NCBI GenBank assembly: GCA_965237855.1
Contig: CBDEGK010000003.1
Span: forward strand, 124,001-188,000
Origin: CBDEGK01 sp965237855
GTDB taxonomy: Bacteria; Pseudomonadota; Gammaproteobacteria; Pseudomonadales; Halieaceae
Direction of reading: 5' to 3'
DNA: 64,000 nucleotides
Shown: one piece after another, positions 57,294 to 64,000 of the stretch
Layout: every line of letters begins with the position of its first letter
How positions within the stretch are numbered: the first letter of the stretch is position 1
Translations under genes and position numbers: made by a program
The notes under the pieces: generated by a model
Told to the model about the DNA's origin: nothing
The model's input: the letters and a program-made list of their open reading frames with translations, nothing else
Databases searched by the model: none

Positions 57294-58723
57294 TACGCTT
57301 CGTCGTAGGAATTGCGCGCCAGGTTTTCGAAGCGCGTATAGTGACCGATAAAGGCCAGCCGACATATACCAATCGGACCATTCCGCTGCTTGCCAATAAT
57401 AATTTCAGCGACACCCTTGTCCGGGCTGTCTTCGTTGTAAACCTCGTCGCGGTAGATGAACATGATGACATCGGCGTCCTGTTCGAGGGCGCCCGATTCC
57501 CTCAAATCCGAATTCACCGGCCGCTTGTTGGGCCGCTGCTCCAGTGAGCGGTTGAGCTGTGATAACGCCACCATCGGGCAGTTGAATTCCTTGGCGATAG
57601 CCTTCATGTTACGGGAGATTTCCGAGATTTCGGCGGTCCGCCCTTCGGTCGAACCCGCCACCTGCATCAACTGCATATAGTCGACCATGATCATACCCAG
57701 GCTACCGTGTTCACGGGCCACCCGACGCGCCCGGGTGCGCACTTCGGTGGGTGTCAGCGCCGGCGTGTCGTCGATAAACAAGGGCATGTCTTTGAGCTTG
57801 GATACCGCCGCACTCAATTTGGGCCAATCGTCCTGCTCCAGCTTGCCGTTGCGAATCCGGGTCTGATTGATGCGACCGATGGAGGATAGCATCCGTACGA
57901 TCAACTGGTCGGCGGGCATCTCCAAGGAGAACACCAGGATGGGTTTTTCCTGATGCAGCACCGCGTGTTCCACCAGGTTCATGGCGAAACTCGTTTTTCC
58001 CATCGACGGCCTGCCCGCCACAATAATCATATCAGACGGTTGCAGGCCCGAGGTCATGCCATCCAGTTCCGCGTAGCCGGTGCTCAATCCGGTAATGTCA
58101 CCACCGGAATTATAAAGCTCATCAATGCGCTCCACCGCACGCGTCAGTAGCGGGTTAACTTCCCGCGGTCCGCCCGCCTTGGGACCCTGCTCGGAAATCT
58201 GCATGATCTTGCGCTCGGCTTCATCAATCAGCTCATCCGAGGTACGCCCTTCCGGGTTGAAGCCACTGTCGGCTATATCCTGGGCGGCCTGGATCAGGTT
58301 GCGCAGGCTGGCGCGTTCGCCCACCACGTTGGCATAGGCGCGAATATTGGAGGCACTGGGGGTGTTCTTGGCCAGTTCCATCAGGTAGGCGATGCCGCCC
58401 GCTGCTGCAAGTTCGCCGGTGGCGTCCAGTGCATCCGACAGCGTGACTACATCCAGCGGCTCGCTGGCCTCCATGATTTTGGCAATCTGGCGAAAAATCA
58501 GGCGGTGGTCGGCGCGGTAAAAATCCGCCGGGGTAACCAGTTCCGCCACCGTGTCCCAGGCATCGTTGCTCAGCAGCAGGCCGCCCAGAACCGATTGCTC
58601 GGCCTCGATGGAGTGAGGCTGCATCTTGATTTTCACCAGTTCCGGATCATCGGCGTAGGGTAGATCGACGATATCGGCGGGATACTCGTTATGGGTCGGG
58701 TTATAGGTCGTACTGTCGGCCAT
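57290..58723 (-). CDS. dnaB: Replicative DNA helicase DnaB
   Basis: A 477-residue hexameric helicase. The N-terminal domain (QPHSIEAEQSVLGGLLLSND) is followed by the RecA-like domain with GRPSMGKTSFAMNL (Walker A), MIMVDYMQLM (Walker B) and LSQLNRSLEQRPNKRPVNSD. Length is normal; no intein is visible. It lies after rplI in the conserved rpsF-rpsR-rplI-dnaB order, separated from rplI by a terminator. Confidence 0.96.
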   Translation of the reverse strand: MADSTTYNPTHNEYPADIVDLPYADDPELVKIKMQPHSIEAEQSVLGGLLLSNDAWDTVAELVTPADFYRADHRLIFRQIAKIMEASEPLDVVTLSDALDATGELAAAGGIAYLMELAKNTPSASNIRAYANVVGERASLRNLIQAAQDIADSGFNPEGRTSDELIDEAERKIMQISEQGPKAGGPREVNPLLTRAVERIDELYNSGGDITGLSTGYAELDGMTSGLQPSDMIIVAGRPSMGKTSFAMNLVEHAVLHQEKPILVFSLEMPADQLIVRMLSSIGRINQTRIRNGKLEQDDWPKLSAAVSKLKDMPLFIDDTPALTPTEVRTRARRVAREHGSLGMIMVDYMQLMQVAGSTEGRTAEISEISRNMKAIAKEFNCPMVALSQLNRSLEQRPNKRPVNSDLRESGALEQDADVIMFIYRDEVYNEDSPDKGVAEIIIGKQRNGPIGICRLAFIGHYTRFENLARNSYDEAY

Positions 58724-58783
58724 TTAATCGCTTATTGGTTTTCGCAGCGGGAACCAGTGAGTATCCGCCAATCAGGGGCAAAA

Positions 58784-58815
58784 AAAAAGCACTCGCAGGG
58801 TAGCGAGTGCTTTTT
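58784..58815 (-). terminator. Rho-independent terminator of the rpsF-rplI operon
   Basis: GCACTCGC (58789-58796) and GCGAGTGC (58803-58810) form an 8-bp stem with AGGGTA loop, flanked by A-run on one side and TTTTT on the other. It is bidirectional by sequence; it mainly ends the minus-strand rplI transcript before dnaB. Confidence 0.85.
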
Positions 58816-58859
58816 CGATCGATTTTGAAGAAAGTCAGCCGCAGTTGACTTGCCAAGGC

Positions 58860-59315
58860 TTATTCGCCTTCGGCAACAACCGCCAGGCTGACGATAGCGT
58901 CGACGTCGGCGTGTAGGTGCACAACCACTTCGTACTCACCGATTTCGCGCAGGGCGCCTTCCGGCAGGCGAACTTCAGATTTCTCCAGCTCAACACCTGC
59001 AGCCGTTACCGCATCAGCGATATCGCGCGTGCCGATGGAACCAAACAGCTTGCCTTCTTCGCCGGCGTTGGCTTCGATGGTGAGCTGACCCAGTTCCTGG
59101 ATGCGACCAGCGCGTACTTCGGCGGCTGCAACCTGTTCGGCGGCGTTAGTTTCCAACTCGGCGCGACGCGCTTCAAATTCAGCGACATTGCCCTCGGTAG
59201 CCGGCACAGCCTTGCCCTGGGGGATCAGGAAGTTACGGCCATAGCCCGCTTTAACTGTTACGCGATCACCGAGATCACCCAGTTTGCCAATTTTCTCCAG
59301 CAAAATGACGTCCAT
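58860..59315 (-). CDS. rplI: 50S ribosomal protein L9
   Basis: A 151-residue L9. MDVILLEKIGKLGDLGDRVT and VKAGYGRNFLIPQGKAVPAT form the N-terminal domain, a long helix with FEARRAELETNAAEQVAAAE connects to the C-terminal domain LFGSIGTRDIADAVTAAGVE. Normal in every visible respect. Its terminator is just downstream. Confidence 0.97.
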   Translation of the reverse strand: MDVILLEKIGKLGDLGDRVTVKAGYGRNFLIPQGKAVPATEGNVAEFEARRAELETNAAEQVAAAEVRAGRIQELGQLTIEANAGEEGKLFGSIGTRDIADAVTAAGVELEKSEVRLPEGALREIGEYEVVVHLHADVDAIVSLAVVAEGE

Positions 59316-59357
59316 CCTACTTTCCTCTTTCTCTGTGGCCGGCCTGAGCCCGCCTGT

Positions 59358-60236
59358 TCATGTCTCGTCGTCCCGACTGTCCAGGTCTTTCGACGCGGAC
59401 TGCCAGCGTGTGCGGAAGTCAATAAAACTATCCGCAATGGCAATACCGATCACCACCAGCTTGATCGGGTCCAGTACCAGCCACAGCATATAAAACATGC
59501 TGAACCAGCCAAATCCCAGCTTGCGGTGAGCGGCGCGGGCATGGAGAAAACCCAGGCCGACAATACTCAGCGGTACCGCAAACAGCATCGCCCAGGGGCG
59601 ATACTCAACTCCTAACATACTCACACCCAACATCAGCAGTACCAGCGTCACACTGAACTGGGGCGCCAGGCGCAAGCCGTGAAACTCTTCACGAAACCCA
59701 CCCGGGTTGTATAGCACTGACTGCCACCAGCGTGCCAACAGCAAGCACAGCACGCAGGTTACGGTGTTCATCAGTCCCAACATGCCGGCGATGGTACTCA
59801 CCCCCGGCGCGTGCAGCGTCTGCCCGTTGGGCATGTTCGCTTGCAGGTTCTCAAACACCTCGGCAAACATCGCCGACATATCTTCCAGGTAAGGCGTGCT
59901 AAACAACAGCATGGCATACCCGGTGATGACGCCCACCGCAATGGATGTCACCAGGGCCAAAGGCCAGGACACTGCCCACCTCAACACCGCCGCCAGGGCG
60001 GTGGTCCCAACCAACATGGCCAGGGGACCCATATCTCCGAACCGGGCGAGCATATAGCCCGCGGGCAACAACGCCCAGATCAAAATAAATGCGCCTTCGT
60101 TCAAGCCCCTACGCAATGTGACCAGTGCAATAACCGCTGCACTGATCCAGGCAAACATCAGGGAACTGGCACCGACCAGTGCCACCAACAGGGCCTGGTA
60201 GCGGCCCCGCATGACGTATTCAGCTACGCCGCGCAT
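59358..60236 (-). CDS. DUF2232-like membrane protein
   Basis: A 292-residue integral membrane protein with about seven helices (LVALVGASSLMFAWISAAVI, ILIWALLPAGYMLARFG, VTSIAVGVITGYAMLLF and others). It resembles DUF2232 proteins that occupy the same place between rpsR and rplI in many gammaproteobacteria. Function unknown; a transport role is possible. Confidence 0.8.
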   Translation of the reverse strand: MRGVAEYVMRGRYQALLVALVGASSLMFAWISAAVIALVTLRRGLNEGAFILIWALLPAGYMLARFGDMGPLAMLVGTTALAAVLRWAVSWPLALVTSIAVGVITGYAMLLFSTPYLEDMSAMFAEVFENLQANMPNGQTLHAPGVSTIAGMLGLMNTVTCVLCLLLARWWQSVLYNPGGFREEFHGLRLAPQFSVTLVLLMLGVSMLGVEYRPWAMLFAVPLSIVGLGFLHARAAHRKLGFGWFSMFYMLWLVLDPIKLVVIGIAIADSFIDFRTRWQSASKDLDSRDDET

Positions 60237-60265
60237 GTCGCCCTGACGCGATAGTGTGTAGTCGT

Positions 60266-60493
60266 TTACTTATGTCCGTCTGTATACGGCAACAAGGCGA
60301 GAAAACGCGCACGCTTCACAGCAGTCGCCAGCTGACGCTGGTACTTGGCCTTGGTTCCAGTAATCCGGCTGGGAACAATCTTGCCGGTCTCAGACACATA
60401 CTGCTTCAGGGTCTCGAGATCCTTGTAATCGATCTCTTTGACGCCCTCGGCGGTGAATTTGCAAAACTTACGACGGCGGAAAAAACGTGCCAT
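60266..60493 (-). CDS. rpsR: 30S ribosomal protein S18
   Basis: 75 residues. MARFFRRRKFCKFTAEGVKE, IDYKDLETLKQYVSETGKIV, PSRITGTKAKYQRQLATAVK and RARFLALLPYTDGHK cover a complete S18. It is 3 bp from rpsF and binds next to S6 in the 30S platform. Confidence 0.98.
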   Translation of the reverse strand: MARFFRRRKFCKFTAEGVKEIDYKDLETLKQYVSETGKIVPSRITGTKAKYQRQLATAVKRARFLALLPYTDGHK

Positions 60494-60496
60494 GAC

Positions 60497-61015
60497 TTAT
60501 GCCTCCGTTTCTGCTGAATCATCAGCGGTAGTGTCTTCAACTTGTGAGGAGCCTTCAGCAGATGAAGTGTCTTCAACGACTTCTTTTGTTGCCGGCGCTT
60601 CTTCTACGGCCGGCGCTTCTTCATCGGCTCGGGTAGCGACGGCAGCTTCTGAGGCCTGACGCTCTTCGTAGCGATTCTTGCGCTCGCGCTGCTCTTTTTC
60701 CTGCTTCATGATCATGGACTCTTCACTAACAGGGTCATCACGACGAATTACCAGGTTGCGAATAACCGCATCGTTGAAGCGGAAGGTAGTGGTCAGCTCA
60801 TCCATTGCGTCATTGCTGGCTTCTACATTCATCAGAATGTAGTGGGCCTTGTGGATCTTGCTGATGGGATAAGCCAGTTGGCGGCGGCCCCAGTCTTCCA
60901 AACGGTGAACGGTGCCACCATCTTTCTGGATCGTCGCGCTGTAGCGCTCGATCATGCCGGGCACTTGCTCAGACTGGTCCGGATGGACCAAAAATACGAT
61001 TTCGTAATGTCGCAT
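60497..61015 (-). CDS. rpsF: 30S ribosomal protein S6 with long acidic C-terminal tail
   Basis: About 172 residues from the ATG at 61015, preceded by AAGGAGC; the frame is open further upstream without S6 similarity. MRHYEIVFLVHPDQSEQVPG, VHRLEDWGRRQLAYPISKIH and KAHYILMNVEASNDAMDELT form the S6 fold. After about residue 110 there is a charged, Glu/Ala-rich tail, longer than the usual S6. Such acidic tails are where RimK adds glutamates, and rimK is in this window. Confidence 0.97.
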   Translation of the reverse strand: MRHYEIVFLVHPDQSEQVPGMIERYSATIQKDGGTVHRLEDWGRRQLAYPISKIHKAHYILMNVEASNDAMDELTTTFRFNDAVIRNLVIRRDDPVSEESMIMKQEKEQRERKNRYEERQASEAAVATRADEEAPAVEEAPATKEVVEDTSSAEGSSQVEDTTADDSAETEA

Positions 61016-61158
61016 ACGCAGCTCCTTACGGGTTAAGCCACCTGCTCTAGACAGTGTGGCAAGGAGATTGACCGCACGGGGCAGTCGCTCTAATTTTGAG
61101 GCGCGGATTCTAACCGCTAGCGCCCGCGGGCGCAAGCGGTTAGAACCAAGCCTTAAAA

Positions 61159-61215
61159 GGGGTCGGAGGAGTGTGGATAAGTGAAAAGCAACTTATCCAC
61201 ATCACCTCCGACCCC
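61159..61215. repeat. REP-like hairpin element, copy 9
   Basis: GGGGTCGGAGGAGTGTGGAT and the inverted ATCCACATCACCTCCGACCC flank a GTGAAAAGCAAC loop, nearly the same as copy 4 at 38.4 kb. TTATCCACA 9-mers are at 61172-61180 (inverted) and 61193-61201. It lies between rpsF and rlmB. Confidence 0.85.
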
Positions 61216-61236
61216 GGAGCGCGAACAGGCGTCCCA

Positions 61237-61968
61237 TCAGCCTCGCTGCCGTACAATCTCAAACAGGCAAACACCGGTGGCCACTGAGACATTGAGTGAG
61301 CTGACATCCCCCGCCATGGGCAGTTTCACCAGGAAATCGCAGCTCTCCCGGGTCAAACGCCGCAAGCCGGCCCCCTCTGCACCCATAATCAGCGCGCAGG
61401 GCCCACGCAAGTCATTGTCATATATGGATTTTTCGGGCTCCCCGGCGGCACCATAAAGCCAGATACCGCGCTCTTTCAAGCCCGCCAGGGTACGGGCCAG
61501 GTTGGTCACGCGGATAAACGGTACGGTTTCCGCGGCACCGCAAGCCACTTTGCGCACGGTCGGTGTGAGATCGGCAGATTTATCCTTGGGCACAAGCACC
61601 GCATCCACGCCAGCGGCATCGGCACTGCGCAGGCAGGCGCCCAGGTTGTGGGGGTCGGCGACGCCGTCCAGCACCAGGATCAGCGCCGGGTGGTCGAGTT
61701 CATCCACCAGGTCGAACAGGGCTTTCTCATCCCACTGTCGTGTTTCCGCAATAACCTCGGCAATCACGCCCTGGTGGCGACCGCTAACTTTGCCATCGAG
61801 CTCTGCTTTGGGACAGCGCTCGACAGCCACCCCCTGGTTGGCGGCCAGTGTCAGCAGACTGGCAATGCGTTTATCCTCGCGACCTGACTGTAGCCACAGC
61901 CGTTGCACCTGCTGGGGGTTTTGCCGCAGCAATGAATCAACCGCGTGGATGCCGTAAATCAGTTCCAT
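61237..61968 (-). CDS. rlmB: 23S rRNA (guanosine-2'-O-)-methyltransferase RlmB
   Basis: A 243-residue SpoU-type methyltransferase acting on G2251 of 23S rRNA. The N-terminal substrate-binding domain starts MELIYGIHAVDSLLRQNPQQ. The knotted SAM domain has LILVLDGVADPHNLGACLRS, CALIMGAEGAGLRRLTRESC and LVKLPMAGDVSSLNVSVATG, the three SPOUT motifs. It follows rnr in the usual order. Confidence 0.95.
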   Translation of the reverse strand: MELIYGIHAVDSLLRQNPQQVQRLWLQSGREDKRIASLLTLAANQGVAVERCPKAELDGKVSGRHQGVIAEVIAETRQWDEKALFDLVDELDHPALILVLDGVADPHNLGACLRSADAAGVDAVLVPKDKSADLTPTVRKVACGAAETVPFIRVTNLARTLAGLKERGIWLYGAAGEPEKSIYDNDLRGPCALIMGAEGAGLRRLTRESCDFLVKLPMAGDVSSLNVSVATGVCLFEIVRQRG

Positions 61969-61995
61969 AACGCAGAGCCTTCAGCCCAATAAAAA

Positions 61996-64000
61996 TTAAT
62001 ATTGCTTGCGCTGACCGGTTTTGCGTTTCTTGCCGCCGTGGCCTTTCTTCATCTTCTTGGGCTTGTCCTTGCCGCTTTTGCGGGGTGTGTTGTCGATCAG
62101 TTCCAGGTCGATCTTCTTGTCATCCAGGTCCACTCGCGCCACCTGAACCTCCACCGTGTCGCCGAGGTTGAAACTGCGGCCACTGCGCTCACCGCTCAGA
62201 CGCTGTTTGGCGTTGTCGTAATGGTAGTAGTCGCCGGGCAAGGCGCTGATATGCACCAGCCCTTCGATATAGAGGTCTTTCAGTTCCACGAACAAACCAA
62301 AGCTGGTGACCGCGGCCACCACCCCCTCGAACTGGTCACCAATATGGCTTTGCAGGTACTCGCATTTGAGCCAGGCATCAACATCGCGGGTGGCATCATC
62401 GGCGCGGCGTTCAGTGAGGGAACATTGTTCACCGAACACCGCCATGGCGTGGACATCATAGGGAAAGATACGCTTTTCCGGGATCGGCGCGGCATCGGTC
62501 CGCACAACATGTTTGCTGGCCATCTCCGAGCGCACGACCCGGCGAATACCCCGGTGTACCAGCAGGTCCGGATAGCGGCGAATCGGCGAGGTGAAGTGTG
62601 CATAGGCCTCGTAATTGAGACCAAAGTGGCCATTGTTCTCCGGCTGGTAATTGGCCTGGCTGAGAGAGCGCAGCAGCATGGTTTGGATGACACTGGCATC
62701 GTCACGCTCGCTGACCTGGCTCAGCAGGTGCTGGTAATCCAGCGGCGTCGGCTTGATACCACCGGCCAGATCCAGGCCCAATTCGCCGAGAAAACTGCGC
62801 AGGTTTTCCAGGCGCTCTTCGCTGGGGCCTTCATGCACCCGGTACAGGATCGGCAATTCGCAGGCTTCAAAAAAGCGCGCGGTGGCCACGTTGGCGCACA
62901 ACATGCACTCCTCGATCAGCTTGTGCGCGTCATTGCGATGCACCGGCACGATGGCTTCGATCTTGCGCTGCTGGTCGAAAACAATGCGGGTTTCAACCGT
63001 GTCAAAGTCAATGGCGCCGCGGGTATCACGCGCGCCCCTCAGCACTTTATACAGATCGTGCAACACCCCCAGATCGGCCACCCGGGCCTTGTCCACCTCT
63101 GCGTGTTGACCAGTTTCCAGCACTTCGCCGACCTGGGTATAGGTGAGACGGGCGTGGGAATGAATCACGCCCTCGTAGAACAGGTAGCTGGTGAGATTGC
63201 CCGCAGCGGAAATATTCATTTCGCAAACCATGGCCAGGCGATCGACCTGGGGCTTGAGTGAACACAAGCCATTGGACAGCGCCTCGGGCAACATCGGCAC
63301 CACCCGTTCCGGGAAATACACCGAAGTACCACGGGACTGGGCCTCTTCGTCCAGGGCCATGCCCGGGCGCACATAGTGGGCCACATCGGCTATCGCCACC
63401 CACAGTCGGTAACCCCCGCCCTTGTTCTTCTCGCAGTAAACCGCGTCGTCAAAATCGCGGGCGTCTTCGCCGTCGATGGTGACAAAAGCCCGCTCACGCA
63501 AATCTACCCGGCCTTTCTTGTCAGCCTCGGAGGGCTCGTCCGCCAGTGCCGAGGCTTCTTTCAACACCGCTTCCGGCCACTGGTAGGGAATGCCATGAGC
63601 GCGGATCGCCACATCAATTTCCATGCCCGGGTCCATATGTTCCCCGAGCACCTCAACAACTGCCCCCTTGGCACCCAGGTGACGGGTCGGCCAGCTGGTG
63701 ATCTCGGCGCAAACAATCTGCCCGTGCTTGGCACCGTGTTTTTCTTTGGGGGGAATCAGGATGTCGTGGTTCACCCGGGCGTTATCGGGAATCACCGAGC
63801 CAATGCCGCTTTCCTCCTGGTAGCGCCCCACCACTTCAGTCAAACCGCGCTTGAGCACCTCGACAATCTTGCCCTCCTGGCGACCGCGGGCATCAATGCC
63901 AGACACCCGCGCCAGGGCTTCATCACCATCAAACACCAACGCCATCTGGCGGGCACTGAGATAGAGGTTATCGGCGTCCCCTTCCAGGGATTTGAGAAAA
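61996..64000 (-). CDS. rnr: Ribonuclease R, C-terminal and central part (start outside the window)
   Basis: The frame is open from the right edge through the stop at 61996, covering about 668 residues of a protein usually near 800. The visible part opens FLKSLEGDADNLYLSARQMA, a cold-shock-domain segment. VTIDGEDARDFDDAVYCEKN contains the catalytic RNB Asp residues, and DQFEGVVAAVTSFGLFVELK is an S1 domain. The tail is Lys-rich (KKMKKGHGGKKRKTGQRKQY), as in RNase R. It is a 3'-5' exoribonuclease acting on structured RNA. Confidence 0.95.
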   Translation of the reverse strand, partial: FLKSLEGDADNLYLSARQMALVFDGDEALARVSGIDARGRQEGKIVEVLKRGLTEVVGRYQEESGIGSVIPDNARVNHDILIPPKEKHGAKHGQIVCAEITSWPTRHLGAKGAVVEVLGEHMDPGMEIDVAIRAHGIPYQWPEAVLKEASALADEPSEADKKGRVDLRERAFVTIDGEDARDFDDAVYCEKNKGGGYRLWVAIADVAHYVRPGMALDEEAQSRGTSVYFPERVVPMLPEALSNGLCSLKPQVDRLAMVCEMNISAAGNLTSYLFYEGVIHSHARLTYTQVGEVLETGQHAEVDKARVADLGVLHDLYKVLRGARDTRGAIDFDTVETRIVFDQQRKIEAIVPVHRNDAHKLIEECMLCANVATARFFEACELPILYRVHEGPSEERLENLRSFLGELGLDLAGGIKPTPLDYQHLLSQVSERDDASVIQTMLLRSLSQANYQPENNGHFGLNYEAYAHFTSPIRRYPDLLVHRGIRRVVRSEMASKHVVRTDAAPIPEKRIFPYDVHAMAVFGEQCSLTERRADDATRDVDAWLKCEYLQSHIGDQFEGVVAAVTSFGLFVELKDLYIEGLVHISALPGDYYHYDNAKQRLSGERSGRSFNLGDTVEVQVARVDLDDKKIDLELIDNTPRKSGKDKPKKMKKGHGGKKRKTGQRKQY

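Noticed and set aside
55500..58860. Replication origin near dnaB because of DnaA-box 9-mers in the window
   Set aside because: The TTATCCACA sites are not clustered; each lies inside a dispersed REP-like element, and no AT-rich unwinding region or dnaA/dnaN is present.

Overview
The window reads as a chromosomal segment of a marine-type gammaproteobacterium. The best guess is a relative of Cellvibrionales/Halieaceae, inferred from gene order and protein style rather than from any rRNA. Support comes from the housekeeping order xseB-ispA ... dxs ... ribA ... thiL-nusB-ribH-ribB-ribE-ribD-nrdR ... glyA, which matches the Pseudomonas-type arrangement as I recall it, and from the rnr-rlmB-rpsF-rpsR-DUF2232-rplI-dnaB block at the right end. 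No tRNA, rRNA or CRISPR array was seen.

Layout. 0-11 kb: transporters and small metabolism (EamA fragment, GFA protein, CDF metal transporter), a rhodanese/persulfide-dioxygenase pair behind a sigma70-like promoter, a thiolase-like protein with an LLM flavin oxidoreductase, a REP-associated tyrosine transposase (RAYT), an SDR-TetR pair, a thioredoxin-receiver-GGDEF fusion and a GT4 glycosyltransferase. 11-17.7 kb: xseB-ispA and dxs on the minus strand, separated by plus-strand galE and amidase genes and a PIN/AbrB toxin-antitoxin pair. 17.7-34.7 kb: an AT-richer accessory island between dxs and ribA. It holds GDP-mannose 3,5-epimerase, a sulfotransferase, a type I secretion ABC protein, a TPR/GT9-like protein, a methyltransferase, a 1886-residue protein with two OGT/SPINDLY (GT41) domains and three TPR arrays, and a DUF4214-containing repeat protein made of 55-residue repeats. 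35-45.7 kb: the riboflavin operon and glyA, with an inserted membrane AraC-type regulator (frameshifted), a fatty acid hydroxylase and a DUF2147 protein. 45.8-52.7 kb: UDP-xylose synthesis (uxs, ugd), a rimB-rimK-M14 trio, ettA and a PilZ protein. 52.7-64 kb: a DUF1214-like protein, radA, a triple-DnaT-domain protein plus a lambda-P-like helicase loader facing dnaB, then the ribosomal protein block, rlmB and rnr.

How it fits together. The island looks like a machine for making and exporting a glycosylated surface protein: cytosolic GT41 enzymes, sugar-nucleotide and tailoring enzymes, a PrtD-type exporter, and a Thr/Ser/Ala-rich repeat substrate. This is inference. Two defects mark the island. 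The giant GT41 gene and the repeat gene run into each other at about 30,395 with neither having its own end, and the repeat gene carries a 40-bp deletion at about 31,921 that shifts its frame. Both could be real or assembly artefacts.

A second theme is a dispersed short element found nine times outside the 8.4-38.4 kb interval. It usually contains TTATCCACA, which is identical to the consensus DnaA box, plus a GC-rich hairpin. One copy abuts the RAYT gene, one lies inside the ribD reading frame, and one lies just upstream of the CDF transporter start.
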